A stretch of DNA of 31,569 nucleotides from contig JAFDET010000010.1 of assembly GCA_019310195.1 (NCBI GenBank), forward strand, positions 1 through 31,569, written 5' to 3'. A program made the position numbers and the translations under genes. The DNA comes from Deltaproteobacteria bacterium (GTDB taxonomy: Bacteria; Myxococcota_A; UBA9160; JAFDET01). The notes under the pieces are model-generated. The model was not told the origin of the DNA, did not search any database, and worked only from the letters and a program-made list of their open reading frames with translations. Of this stretch, positions 1 through 8,512 are shown piece by piece (within the stretch, counting starts at the first letter, position 1; the number at the start of each line of letters is the position of its first letter).

Positions 1-1
1 C

Positions 2-280
2 GTCTCGGAGGCGCTGCGTGCGTGCGTGCGCTCCTTCGACGTACCGGCGCGTACCGGAGAGGCCGAGTTCACCGTACTGGTGCCGGACCCGGCGCAAGTC
101 GCCGCGGAGACGGTATCGGCCCTGGCCCGAGCCGTGGCGGAGGCCGTGGCGGCCGACGATGCGCTGAACGAGCCGGAGCGCATCGGCCTGGCCTTCGGCT
201 ACGCCGTGCATCCCAATGACGGCACCGATCGCGAAGCCCTGCTGGCCGCGGCGGGGACGCCGCGCATTCGCACGCTCTAG
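2..280 (+). CDS. C-terminal end of a degenerate GGDEF-domain protein (partial)
   Basis: The reading frame is open from the left edge and ends with TAG at 278-280, so only the last 92 residues are visible. They resemble the C-terminal half of a GGDEF (diguanylate cyclase) domain: a GEAEF sequence stands where GGDEF is expected and is followed by a hydrophobic TVLVPD strand; near the end, FGYAVHPNDGTD resembles the usual 'G.a.yP.DG.d' strand and loop. The signature is degenerate (GEAEF), and the closing 'AD.ALY.AK' helix is replaced by AAGTPRIRTL. If the assignment is right the protein is probably catalytically dead and acts as a sensor or scaffold. Function, full length and any N-terminal sensory domain lie outside the window. 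The domain call rests on a short stretch and is moderate. Confidence 0.5.
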   Translation, partial: VSEALRACVRSFDVPARTGEAEFTVLVPDPAQVAAETVSALARAVAEAVAADDALNEPERIGLAFGYAVHPNDGTDREALLAAAGTPRIRTL

Positions 281-318
281 GGCGCTCCCCCAGCGGCGTG
301 GTAGGCTAGCCGCCGCGC

Positions 319-1413
319 ATGCCCAGCGACGACCGGATCTTCATCGAGCGAGCGGTCCGCGTAGCGATCGTCGCCGCCATCGTCGTCGGCGTCGGCTTCG
401 CGCTCCTCTTCGTCTTGAAGGCCGCACTGACGCCCCTGGCTGCCGCCTTCGTGCTCGCCTACCTGTTCGACCCGCTGATCGACCGCATCGAAGCGCGGCG
501 CATGAAGCGGGGCGCCGCCATCCTGCTGGTCTTGCTGGTGATCGGCCTGGGCGGCCTTGTGCTGGTGGCCGGAATCCTGCCCCGCCTCGTGGCCGAGCTG
601 GCGGTGCTGGCCCAGGAGCTTCCCGGCTATCTGGAGCGCACTCTCAACAGCCTGATCCCCCGCTTCCAGTCGCTCACCGGCGTCCGGGTGCCCAGCAATG
701 TGGCCGAGCTGGCGGAACGGATCCGCTCCGGCGAACTGCGGCTGCCCCTGGAAGCGATCCGAAACCTGTTGCAACAGACGCTGTTGTTCCTCACCGGCAC
801 CGTGTCCGGAGTGATCGGCCTGCTGATCGTTCCGATTCTCGCCTACTACGCCCTGGCGGACTTCGACCGGCTCAAGGCCCGCGCCCTGACCCTGGTGCCG
901 CCGCGCCACCGCGACTACGTCCTGGAGAAGGCCACGACGGTGGACGGGCTGGTCTCCGGCTTCCTGCGCGGTCAACTCACCATCGCCCTCATCCTGGGCG
1001 TCCTGTACGCGGTGGGCTTCACGCTGATCGGGATCGACCTCGCCATCGGCGTGGGCATGGTGGCCGGCCTGATGGCGCTGATCCCCTACCTGGGGAACAT
1101 CGTGGCCGTAATCGCTGCCAGCCTGCTCTGCGTGCTGAAGTTCGGCGTCGACGTGCACCTGCTGCTGGTGCTGGGCTGGTACGCCGTAATCCAGAGCCTG
1201 GAGGGCTGGATTCTCACCCCGCGCATCATCGGCCACAGCGTCGGGCTGCATCCGGCGCTGGTCATCATCGCGCTGTTGATCGGGGCGGACCTGCTCGGGT
1301 TCGTTGGCCTGCTGGTGGCGGTGCCCCTGGCTGCCGTGGCCAAGGTCTTCCTCGAGGAAGCCCTGACCGCCTACCGCGCATCCGGCCTGTTCCGCGAAGA
1401 GGCCGGGCCCTAG
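319..1413 (+). CDS. AI-2E family transporter (PerM/YdiK-type membrane protein)
   Basis: This is a 364-residue polytopic membrane protein. Two hydrophobic helices lie near residues 13-55 and a third at 65-90. A less hydrophobic, amphipathic middle (about 95-150) follows, then a dense C-terminal membrane region (about 150-345) with GVIGLLIVPILAYYALADFDR and the loop GYLERTLNSLIPRF typical of the AI-2E exporter family (PF01594). The family exports small molecules such as autoinducer-2, or acts in Na+/H+ exchange; the substrate cannot be read from sequence. Length is normal. The ATG at 319 has no clear Shine-Dalgarno; a TAGGCT -10-like box lies at 302-307, so the transcript may have a very short leader. 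The stop overlaps the stop of the convergent alanine dehydrogenase gene by 4 bp (CTAG, 1410-1413). Confidence 0.88.
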   Translation: MPSDDRIFIERAVRVAIVAAIVVGVGFALLFVLKAALTPLAAAFVLAYLFDPLIDRIEARRMKRGAAILLVLLVIGLGGLVLVAGILPRLVAELAVLAQELPGYLERTLNSLIPRFQSLTGVRVPSNVAELAERIRSGELRLPLEAIRNLLQQTLLFLTGTVSGVIGLLIVPILAYYALADFDRLKARALTLVPPRHRDYVLEKATTVDGLVSGFLRGQLTIALILGVLYAVGFTLIGIDLAIGVGMVAGLMALIPYLGNIVAVIAASLLCVLKFGVDVHLLLVLGWYAVIQSLEGWILTPRIIGHSVGLHPALVIIALLIGADLLGFVGLLVAVPLAAVAKVFLEEALTAYRASGLFREEAGP

Positions 1414-2546
1414 GGCAAGAGAGACTCCAAGGGCGTATACGGGAGGCCCAGGCTCTCCGCGACGCCGGGACAGACCACGTCGCCGCGCCAGACGTTGGCG
1501 CCCCGGGCCAGGGACTCGTCCGACGCCACCGCTCCCTCCACGCCCTGTGCCGCGATCGCCTCCACCAGGGGGAAGGTGACGTTGGTCAGCGCGAACGTCG
1601 ACGTGCGCGGCACCGCGCCGGGCATGTTGGCCACGCCGTAGTGGATCACGCCGTGAAGCTCGTAGGTGGGGCTCGAATGCGTCGTGGGGTGGATCGTTTC
1701 CACGCAGCCGCCCTGGTCCACGGCAACGTCCACGATCACCGAGCCCTCTTCCATGCGTTCCACCATGGACTCGCTCACCAGGATGGGCGCGCGGCGTCCC
1801 GCGAGGTAGACCGCGCCCACCACCAGGTCGCTGGTCAGGACCGAGCGCTCCACCGACGCAGGATTGGAGTAGAGCGTGTTGAGCTCGCCGCCGAAGATGT
1901 CGTAGAGATAGGTCAGGCGCTTCATGTCCACGTCGAACACGTCCACCTCGGCGCCCAGGGCGTGGGCGACACGCACCGCATTGATGCCCACGGTGCCCGC
2001 GCCCACCACGGTGATGCGCCCGCGCCCCACTCCGGGAACGCCGCCCACCAGGAGCCCCTTTCCGCCCCGGTCCTTCTGCAGCAACGTGACGCCGATCTGG
2101 ACCGCCAGGCGTCCGGCCACCTCGCTCATGGGCGCCAGCACCGGGAAGGTCCCATCGTCGTTCTGGATGGTCTCGTAGGCCAGGGCCACGACTCCTGCGT
2201 CGCGCAGCCCCTCGGCCACCTCGGGCGCGCCGGCCAGGTGCAGGTAGCAGAAGAGCACCTGCCCTTCGCGCAGCAGCCCGATCTCGCTGACGTTGGGCTC
2301 CTTGACCTTGACGATCAGGTCGACCCCCGACCAGGCCGCCTCCCGATCCACCAGGCGTGCACCGGCCTCGCCGTAGGCGCTGTCATCGAACCCCGAGCCC
2401 TCTCCGGCGCCGCGCTCGACACAGATTTCGTGCCCGGCCCCGCTGAGGTGCCGCACGCCGTCGGGGACCATCCCGACGCGGAACTCACGGTCCTTCGACT
2501 CCTTCGGAACTCCAATCCGCAACGGGCTGGCGACCTCCGGTGGCAT
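1410..2546 (-). CDS. ald: Alanine dehydrogenase
   Basis: The 378-residue product is full length for NAD-dependent L-alanine dehydrogenase, which interconverts L-alanine and pyruvate plus ammonia in the cytoplasm. The N-terminal RIGVPKESKDREFRVG matches the family start. Substrate and catalytic residues are present: Lys82 in VKVKEP, His103 in FCYLHLA and Asp277 in VDVAVDQGG. The NAD-binding glycine loop VGAGTVG is at about 181-187, and ANMPGAVPRTST is present near the C-terminus. The ATG at 2546 has no good ribosome site. A TTG eight codons in (2522) is preceded by GGAGG about 11 nt upstream and would begin exactly at RIGVPKE, so it is a credible alternative. The gene begins 10 bp after the ATP sulfurylase stop on the same strand and is probably cotranscribed with it. 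Confidence 0.95.
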   Translation of the reverse strand: MPPEVASPLRIGVPKESKDREFRVGMVPDGVRHLSGAGHEICVERGAGEGSGFDDSAYGEAGARLVDREAAWSGVDLIVKVKEPNVSEIGLLREGQVLFCYLHLAGAPEVAEGLRDAGVVALAYETIQNDDGTFPVLAPMSEVAGRLAVQIGVTLLQKDRGGKGLLVGGVPGVGRGRITVVGAGTVGINAVRVAHALGAEVDVFDVDMKRLTYLYDIFGGELNTLYSNPASVERSVLTSDLVVGAVYLAGRRAPILVSESMVERMEEGSVIVDVAVDQGGCVETIHPTTHSSPTYELHGVIHYGVANMPGAVPRTSTFALTNVTFPLVEAIAAQGVEGAVASDESLARGANVWRGDVVCPGVAESLGLPYTPLESLLP

Positions 2547-2556
2547 TGCGGAACAG

Positions 2557-3831
2557 CTAGGCCTTGTAGGCGTCGATCAGGATGTCTGCGATCTCGGGCC
2601 GCATGATGCGCGGGTCGGGGCGCTCGCCGCCGCGGAGCTGCTCGCGAACCTTGGTGCCGCTGATCCCGTACGGCTTCTGGTCCGGGTGATTCTCGGTCAG
2701 GTCCACGCGGCCGAGCGCCTCGTAGAATGCGGCAAACCCGATCCGGCAGGGCTGGATGTGCAGCTCACCACCGAGCTCGTCGAAGATCTCCTGGGCATCG
2801 AAGTCGCCCCAGATCGGGCTGCCGTCCTCGTAGGGTGCGTCGGCGTGCTTGCGCCCGATGACCAGGTCGCTGAAGCCGTAGTTCTGGCGATAGACGGCGT
2901 GCATGATCGCTTCCTTGGGACCGCCGTAGAACATCTTGATGTCGAGCCCGATCAACTCGAAGACGTCGCTCAGCTCCCAGCCCGACGAGGCCCACAGCTC
3001 TGCGTCCTTGTCGCCCTCGCCCAGCAGCTCCTGGTCGTGGAGCGCCTTGTAGCAGCGCATGCGCGTCGCCGCGGGCACGTCGTCGCCCTTCAGCTCTCCC
3101 ACCAGCGGATTGAGCACGACACCGGTCAGATGACCCTCGCGGGTCAGGCGCTCGGCGCCCGCCACCAGCGCGTACTCGTGAGCCCGGTGCAGCGGATTCC
3201 GGGTCTGGAACGCCAGGGCGCGTTCCCAACGCCGGTCGCGGATCAGGGCCCGCGTCAGGCGCGGCGAGAGCATGTACTCGCCGTACTCCTCGTGATGGGC
3301 CTGAGGCAGCGTCCGAATCCGCCCGCCCACCAGGCGCGTGCGCGGGTCGCCCTCGATGATCCTCCCGCCCGGATGGTCGAAGCGATCGGTTCCGTAGACG
3401 CTCTTTACGTACTTGGTCTTGTCCCACTCGAAGAGGTCCAGATCCTCGAGAACGGCGACGACCGCGCCCTCTTCGTTCCGGATCGCGGCCTGACCGCCCT
3501 TGGCCAGTTTCGAGGATTCGGCGTCGGTCAGGGGCAGCGAGAGCGGAATGCCCCACGCGTACCGGGTGCCGCCGGACAGGATGCAAGTCTCGTCCAGCAC
3601 CCGGTGCCAGGCCTCTTCGTCCATGGGGCCCTCGAGCGGCGACAGGCCGCCGTCGCCCAGGCGGTAGACCGTGGAGAGGTCTGCGCGGTTCACCTCGAAA
3701 GAGGGAAGCTTCTCCGCCCCGGCGAGGAAATCCTTGCGCTCCTTCAGAGACACCACCCGGTGCACGGGCTCGGCCAGCCCCCCATGCACCGGCACCAGAT
3801 CATCGCTTCCACCGCTATTCCGCTCGCTCAC
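2557..3831 (-). CDS. sat: Sulfate adenylyltransferase (ATP sulfurylase)
   Basis: The product converts sulfate plus ATP to adenylylsulfate (APS) plus pyrophosphate, the first step of sulfate activation (or the reverse step in sulfite oxidation). It is the single-subunit Sat type, not CysDN. The 424 residues carry an N-terminal PUA-like domain and the catalytic domain with QTRNPLHRAH (about 209-218, the ATP-binding QxRNPxHxxH motif), LNPLVGELKGDD (about 241) and GRKHAD (about 326). The C-terminal ISGTKVREQL is typical, and no APS kinase domain is fused. I chose the GTG at 3831 because GGAG lies 7 nt upstream; an upstream in-frame ATG (3888) would add 19 low-complexity Arg-rich residues and run into the preceding gene. 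No APS reductase or kinase is nearby, so assimilatory versus dissimilatory use cannot be decided. Confidence 0.94.
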   Translation of the reverse strand: MSERNSGGSDDLVPVHGGLAEPVHRVVSLKERKDFLAGAEKLPSFEVNRADLSTVYRLGDGGLSPLEGPMDEEAWHRVLDETCILSGGTRYAWGIPLSLPLTDAESSKLAKGGQAAIRNEEGAVVAVLEDLDLFEWDKTKYVKSVYGTDRFDHPGGRIIEGDPRTRLVGGRIRTLPQAHHEEYGEYMLSPRLTRALIRDRRWERALAFQTRNPLHRAHEYALVAGAERLTREGHLTGVVLNPLVGELKGDDVPAATRMRCYKALHDQELLGEGDKDAELWASSGWELSDVFELIGLDIKMFYGGPKEAIMHAVYRQNYGFSDLVIGRKHADAPYEDGSPIWGDFDAQEIFDELGGELHIQPCRIGFAAFYEALGRVDLTENHPDQKPYGISGTKVREQLRGGERPDPRIMRPEIADILIDAYKA

Positions 3832-3881
3832 GCGACTTCTCCATCTACCGGGTGGCGTCGCCCGGGAACCGCGCCGGCCGC

Positions 3882-4895
3882 CTACCATACCGGACCCGAG
3901 CCATAGGCACCTTCCAGGAGTGGCCGGTCCCCCTTGCCATCCACCTGGCGAATCCGCAGCGCCTCCCTACCCACCTCCAGGGACACGTAGACCACGTAGC
4001 GGCCGTCGGGCGACAGCGCGGGCTCGTACTGGTCGGCCTGGACCACGGCGCTCCAGCTCCCCCCCAGGTCGTGCTTGCCGGTCCCGTTGGGATTCATGCG
4101 CCACAGCTCCCACTGGCCCTTGAGCCGCTTCGAATAGGCCACCATGGAGCCGTCGTAGGCCACCACCGGATCGGCGCCCCGGGCGATCACCCGGTCCTCC
4201 CCGCTCTCCAGCTCGATACGCCGGATGATCTCCCGTCGGGGTCCGCTCTTGCTCGAATAGAGCAGCGCCTTCCCATCGCGCGTGAAGCGCGGACGGTAGT
4301 CCGAAGGCCCCTCGGTCAGCCGACGCGCGGTTCCTCCCGGCTCACGCAACCAGATCCGCGAGCTGGCCCGCTTGCCGCTGCCGGAGATGCGACTGAAGGC
4401 GGTCGCCCCAGCGGCGCTGATGTCGGCCCAGGGCTGGGACTGGGGGCCGGGCGTCACGCGCTCCACCACGTGTGTGGCCATGTCGTAGCTGAAGACCTGG
4501 CTCTTGCGACCCACGAGGGCCGAGAAGAGAAGCTTCGAGTGGTCGCCGGTCCAGCCGATGGGCCGGGCCCCGGGACGCGTCACCGGCAGGACGGTGACTT
4601 CACTGCTGCGCGGATCCAGCAGCGCCATGCGACCCGCGGTGGCCACCAGCTCCGACTGGTCGGTGGCTCCGGTCACGTAGTCACGGACCGCTTTGAAGCG
4701 CACCACCTTCTTTCCCCCCGGGCTACCGGGCTTCGCATCGGCGTCCAGCAGCTCGGCGCGCCGCTTGGCCTCGTCCGCCGTCCGGTACATGAAGGCGATG
4801 GGCTCGGGCGGCAGATCCTCGAGCTGCACGCCCGCGCAGCCCGACAGCCACGCGCACAGCAGCACGAACCCTCCGACCGACGGCCAAGGCCTCAT
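3882..4895 (-). CDS. TolB/WD40-like beta-propeller lipoprotein
   Basis: The 337-residue protein starts with a lipoprotein signal peptide: MRPW, a hydrophobic stretch, then lipobox LSGC, giving an acylated Cys at about residue 20. The rest is beta-rich with TolB/PD40-type propeller blades: RPIGWTGDHSKLLFSALV, YRPRFTRDGKALLYSSK, PVVAYDGSMVAYSKR and YEPALSPDGRYVVYVS. Such propellers are periplasmic or outer-membrane-tethered binding modules; no ligand can be named. The ATG at 4893-4895 overlaps the stop of the upstream JAMM peptidase gene as ATGA, so the two are probably translationally coupled. A longer in-frame reading upstream runs through the JAMM gene and lacks a signal peptide, so it was not used. 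The sat gene begins about 50 bp downstream on the same strand. Confidence 0.82.
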   Translation of the reverse strand: MRPWPSVGGFVLLCAWLSGCAGVQLEDLPPEPIAFMYRTADEAKRRAELLDADAKPGSPGGKKVVRFKAVRDYVTGATDQSELVATAGRMALLDPRSSEVTVLPVTRPGARPIGWTGDHSKLLFSALVGRKSQVFSYDMATHVVERVTPGPQSQPWADISAAGATAFSRISGSGKRASSRIWLREPGGTARRLTEGPSDYRPRFTRDGKALLYSSKSGPRREIIRRIELESGEDRVIARGADPVVAYDGSMVAYSKRLKGQWELWRMNPNGTGKHDLGGSWSAVVQADQYEPALSPDGRYVVYVSLEVGREALRIRQVDGKGDRPLLEGAYGSGPVW

Positions 4896-5383
4896 GTACC
4901 GGGCGCCCTCAGCGCCCGCCCCACGAAGGCCTCGCCGCGGCGCAGGAACAGACCCGCCTGCAGTCGCCCATCCAAGATCGAGACCACGATGTGGTCGGCG
5001 TCGGGAAAGGGGAACAACTCCTGGGCCGCGTATTTCTGGTCGAGCTCGGAGAAATACACGCGCCCCACGGGATGCGAGTGGTAGACGGCGGTGATCCCTT
5101 CCCCGCGCAACTCGGCCTCCTTGACCGCCGCGAGCCATTCATGCTCGACCATGTGGAACGCCTGGCGGCCGTCTCGCGGATAGCGCACACGATCATTCTG
5201 GTGCATCCGCGTCATGTCGTTGCGGCAGCGTTGCACCTGCCGATAACGCGTTCCGTCGCTTCCAGACACCAGCCCACAGCACTCCTCGGGAAGCGACTCC
5301 CGGGCGTGACTCGCAATCTCGTTCAAGATCCGCGCAGGGATCTCGAGAGCGGGAAGAGTGACGTCGATCTCGATATCGCGCAT
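4892..5383 (-). CDS. JAMM/MPN+ (Mov34) metallopeptidase, Mec-like
   Basis: The 163-residue protein has the complete zinc-peptidase JAMM signature: Glu34 in PEECCGL, then HSHP at 102-105 with Ser112 and Asp115 in YHSHPVGRVYFSELD. Bacterial stand-alone JAMM proteins cleave C-terminal conjugates from ubiquitin-fold sulfur carriers (for example Mec, which releases cysteine from the CysO adduct) or deconjugate ubiquitin-like tags. The family size of about 130-165 residues fits. It heads a run with the lipoprotein and ATP sulfurylase genes, a sulfur context compatible with a Mec-type role, but no ThiS/MoaD/CysO-like carrier or E1-like gene is visible, so the substrate is unknown. The start ATG at 5383 is followed by MRDIEIDV; a TAGACT -10-like box lies at 5405-5410 on the minus strand. 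Confidence 0.85.
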   Translation of the reverse strand: MRDIEIDVTLPALEIPARILNEIASHARESLPEECCGLVSGSDGTRYRQVQRCRNDMTRMHQNDRVRYPRDGRQAFHMVEHEWLAAVKEAELRGEGITAVYHSHPVGRVYFSELDQKYAAQELFPFPDADHIVVSILDGRLQAGLFLRRGEAFVGRALRAPGT

Positions 5384-5439
5384 GGGATGCGAACGCGGGC
5401 ATCGAGTCTATCCGAAGCGCCTGGCCCATGCGAGACGCC

Positions 5440-5469
5440 TTGCCCCATCCCCCGCCGCCGGGATACCAT
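5440..5469 (+). promoter_or_regulatory. Possible promoter of the helicase-exonuclease gene
   Basis: TTGCCC (5440-5445), an 18-bp spacer and TACCAT (5464-5469) form a weak sigma-70-like pair in the 132-bp gap between the divergent JAMM and helicase genes. It resembles the better TTGAC/TAnnnT promoters elsewhere in the window, but both hexamers deviate from consensus. Confidence 0.3.
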
Positions 5470-5515
5470 CCGGGGCCCCTCTTCCCCCACCCTCTCCTCC
5501 GGGAGTCCCTACACC

Positions 5516-8512
5516 GTGACCGCTGCTGCGGCCCGGCCCGACGGGCAGCGTGCATCCATCGACGCCTGGCTGGAGGCGCTACGGCGCCACCGAGCCCTGG
5601 GTAACGCCCTCGTGCATCATCGGGTGCTGCCCTCGCGCGCCCCGGACTTGGAGCCGGACCTGCCCGCCGGGTTCGACTCCGTGGCCCCCGTGCTGGCCTC
5701 GCGCGGGATCAGGGCCCTGTACCGCCACCAGGCGCGCGCCATCCGGCACTTGGAAGCGGGCCACAACGTGGTGCTCGCCACGCCCACGGCCAGCGGCAAG
5801 AGCCTGGTCTACAACCTGCCCGTCCTGCGCGCCGCCCTCGCCAACCCGGAGACCCGGGCCCTCTACCTCTTCCCGCTGAAGGCCCTGGAGCAGGACCAAC
5901 GCAAGCAGCTCGAGCGCGATGTGGCCGCCCTGGGCGCGGAGCTGCGAGTGGAGGTCTACGACGGCGACACCCCTCCGGCCCGCCGCAAGCGGATCCGCGA
6001 CGACCCGCCCTCGGTGCTGATCACCACGCCCGACATGCTCCACGCCGGAATCCTGCCTCACCACGGCGCCTGGCAGGCCTTCTTCCGCGGGCTGGCCACG
6101 GTGGTGGTGGACGAGCTCCACACCTACCGCGGCATCTTCGGATCCCACGTGGCGCAGGTGCTGCGCCGCCTGCAGCGCGTGGCCGCCCATCATGGCGCCG
6201 AGCCGCGCTGGATCGCGGCTTCGGCCACGGTGGCCAACCCGGGCGAGCTGGCCGGAGCGCTGCTGGGCCAGCCGGTGTCCGTCATCGGCAACGACGGAGC
6301 CCCGCGTACCCGGCGCCACGTAGCCCTGCTCAACCCGGAGGGTTCGCCCTATACGGCCGCCGCACGCCTGTTCCGGCTGTCGGTGGAGCTCGGCCTGCGC
6401 ACGATCGCCTTCACCAAGGCCCGCAAGATCACCGAGCTGATGCACACCTGGATCGTCGAGGCGGCCCCCGAGCTGCGCGATCGCATCAGCTCCTACCGCA
6501 GCGGCTTCCTGCCCGAGGAGCGCCGCGAAATCGAGGCGCGGCTCTTCTCGGGGGAGCTGCTGGGCGTCATCTCGACCTCCGCCCTGGAAATGGGCATCGA
6601 CGTCGGCGGCCTCGACGTCTGCATCCTGGTCGGGTACCCGGGCAGCCAGATGTCCACCTGGCAGCGCAGCGGCCGGGTGGGACGCACGCGCGAGGCGGCC
6701 GTGGCGCTGGTGGCCCAGCCCGACGCCCTCGACCAATACCTGGTGGCCCACCCGGATGTCTTCTTCGACCGCCCGCTCGAGCACGCCGTCCTCGACCCCC
6801 ACAACGAGGACGTCCTGGGGCCTCACCTGGCCTGCGCCGCGGCCGAGGTGCCGCTGCGCGCGCCCGAGCCCTGGCTCCAGGAGGAGGCCGTGACCCGCAC
6901 CGTCGCACGCCTGGAGGAAGAGGCCGCGCTGCTGCGCAGTGAGAGCGGCGACGCCTGGTTCGCCGCACGCCGGCGCCCTCATCGCGACGTGAACCTGCGT
7001 TCCATCGGCAGCGGCTACACGATCCAGCTCGAGTCCGACGGTGAGACCCGCCCCCGGGTCGTGGGCTCCATCGGCTCTGGCCGCGTCTTCGTGGAATGCC
7101 ATCCCGGGGCCATCTACCTGCACCGCGGCCGCCAGTATCGGGTGACCCGCCTCGACACCGACGAGCTCTCCGCCAGCGTGCGGCCCGTCGACGTCCCCTT
7201 CTACACCCGCGCGATCTCCGAGAAGGACACGGAGGTTCTGTCCCGAGACCGCACGCGTCCGGCCGGAAACGTCCGCCTCGTCACCGGCCGTGTGCGCGTC
7301 ACCACCCACGTGACCGGCTTCGAGCGACGCCGCGTCCACGGCCAGGACCTGCTGGGCACCGAGCGCCTGGAGCTGCCCCCGACCACGTTCGAGACCTCGG
7401 GGCTCTGGCTCGAGATCCCCGACGAGGTCTGCAGCAGCGTCAAGGCCGCAGGAGGCCATCCCATGGGCGGACTCCACGCGGTCGAGCACGCGGCGCTCTC
7501 GCTCTTCCCCCTCTTCTCGCTGTGCGACCGCTTCGACGTGGGCGGCATCTCCTTCCGCACCCACCCCCAGCTCAAGCGCCCGGCGATCTTCTTCTACGAC
7601 GGGCATGCGGGCGGAGTGGGCATCGCGTCCAGCCTCTTCGATCGGGCCGAGGCGCTGCTCGAGTCCACACTGCAACTGATCTCCGACTGCCCTTGCGAGG
7701 AGGGCTGTCCGGCATGCGTTCACTCGCCGCGTTGCGGAAGCGGCAACCGCCCCATCGACAAGCACGCCGCGCTCCACACCCTGCGCCTGCTGCTGGCCCA
7801 CGAGCCGCTCACGGTCCCGGACCCCGGCCCCGAGCCGACCGCTTCGCCGCCGAGCGCCGACTCGGCCGACGCCCAGGCTCCGGACTCGAGGGCCGACGTC
7901 GTCTTCTTCGACCTGGAGACCCAACGCAGCGCCGCCGATGTGGGAGGCTGGCACAACGCCCACCTGATGCGGCTGGCGCTGGCCGTGGTCTGGGACTCGC
8001 GAACGGAGCGCTTCGAGACGTTCGGCGAGGCGGACGTGCAGCGCCTCCTCGAGCGCCTGGAACGCGCCGAGCTGGTGGTCGGCTTCAACAGCCGGCGCTT
8101 CGACTACCAGGTACTGCGCGGCTACACGGACCGCGATCTGGGCGGGCTCGCGACCTTCGACGTCCTCGAGGCGATCCACGCCCGGCTGGGGTTCCGCCTC
8201 TCCCTGGGCCACCTGGCCGAGGAGACCCTGGGCATTCCCAAGTCCGCCGACGGACTCCAGAGCCTCCAGTGGTGGAAGGAGGGGCGGATCGACGAGATCG
8301 AACGCTACTGCCGACAGGACGTGGCCCTGCTGCGGGACCTCTTCCAGCACGCCGAGCGCGACGGCCACCTGCTCTTTCGCACCCGATCCGGCGAGCGCGT
8401 GCGCCTGCCGGCCGCCTGGGACCGGCGCGAGCTGGTCGAACGCGCCGCCGCGTCCGCCGGCCATGCAGCCGAGCTACCCTCCGCCCATGGCCGCGGCGCT
8501 AGTGGAGTGTGA
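5516..8512 (+). CDS. DEAH-box helicase (YprA/MrfA type, DUF1998) fused to a YprB/MrfB-like DEDDy exonuclease
   Basis: The 998-residue protein has three parts. The superfamily 2 helicase core shows motif I ATPTASGKS (about 88-96), DELH (199-202), SAT (236-238) and QRSGRVGR (about 383-390). A DUF1998 region follows, with a zinc-type cysteine cluster CPCEEGCPACVHSPRC (about 724-740). The C-terminal RNase H-fold exonuclease (about 795-960) shows FFDLET, GFNSRRFDYQ and YCRQD, that is, all DEDDy acidic residues and the motif-III Tyr. In Bacillus, MrfA (helicase) and MrfB (exonuclease) are separate partners in mitomycin-type DNA-lesion repair; here both are in one chain, without the C-terminal TPR part of MrfB. 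I chose the GTG at 5516, preceded by GGGAG about 10 nt upstream; the frame stays open further upstream but that part is antisense to the JAMM gene. A repair role is inferred from the family. Confidence 0.92.
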   Translation: MTAAAARPDGQRASIDAWLEALRRHRALGNALVHHRVLPSRAPDLEPDLPAGFDSVAPVLASRGIRALYRHQARAIRHLEAGHNVVLATPTASGKSLVYNLPVLRAALANPETRALYLFPLKALEQDQRKQLERDVAALGAELRVEVYDGDTPPARRKRIRDDPPSVLITTPDMLHAGILPHHGAWQAFFRGLATVVVDELHTYRGIFGSHVAQVLRRLQRVAAHHGAEPRWIAASATVANPGELAGALLGQPVSVIGNDGAPRTRRHVALLNPEGSPYTAAARLFRLSVELGLRTIAFTKARKITELMHTWIVEAAPELRDRISSYRSGFLPEERREIEARLFSGELLGVISTSALEMGIDVGGLDVCILVGYPGSQMSTWQRSGRVGRTREAAVALVAQPDALDQYLVAHPDVFFDRPLEHAVLDPHNEDVLGPHLACAAAEVPLRAPEPWLQEEAVTRTVARLEEEAALLRSESGDAWFAARRRPHRDVNLRSIGSGYTIQLESDGETRPRVVGSIGSGRVFVECHPGAIYLHRGRQYRVTRLDTDELSASVRPVDVPFYTRAISEKDTEVLSRDRTRPAGNVRLVTGRVRVTTHVTGFERRRVHGQDLLGTERLELPPTTFETSGLWLEIPDEVCSSVKAAGGHPMGGLHAVEHAALSLFPLFSLCDRFDVGGISFRTHPQLKRPAIFFYDGHAGGVGIASSLFDRAEALLESTLQLISDCPCEEGCPACVHSPRCGSGNRPIDKHAALHTLRLLLAHEPLTVPDPGPEPTASPPSADSADAQAPDSRADVVFFDLETQRSAADVGGWHNAHLMRLALAVVWDSRTERFETFGEADVQRLLERLERAELVVGFNSRRFDYQVLRGYTDRDLGGLATFDVLEAIHARLGFRLSLGHLAEETLGIPKSADGLQSLQWWKEGRIDEIERYCRQDVALLRDLFQHAERDGHLLFRTRSGERVRLPAAWDRRELVERAAASAGHAAELPSAHGRGASGV

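Noticed and set aside
14..30. Short GCGT tandem repeat
   Set aside because: Only about three and a half units, inside a coding frame; too short to call a functional repeat.
3832..3888. Longer start for ATP sulfurylase (ATG at 3888)
   Set aside because: The 19 extra residues are Arg/Gly-rich and unlike Sat; the GTG at 3831 has a well-placed GGAG.
5579..8464. A 961-codon open frame on the minus strand
   Set aside because: It is antisense to the helicase-exonuclease, which has clear motifs throughout. Its own translation is low-complexity (Gly/Ala/Val/Glu-rich) and matches nothing; such frames are expected in GC-rich DNA.
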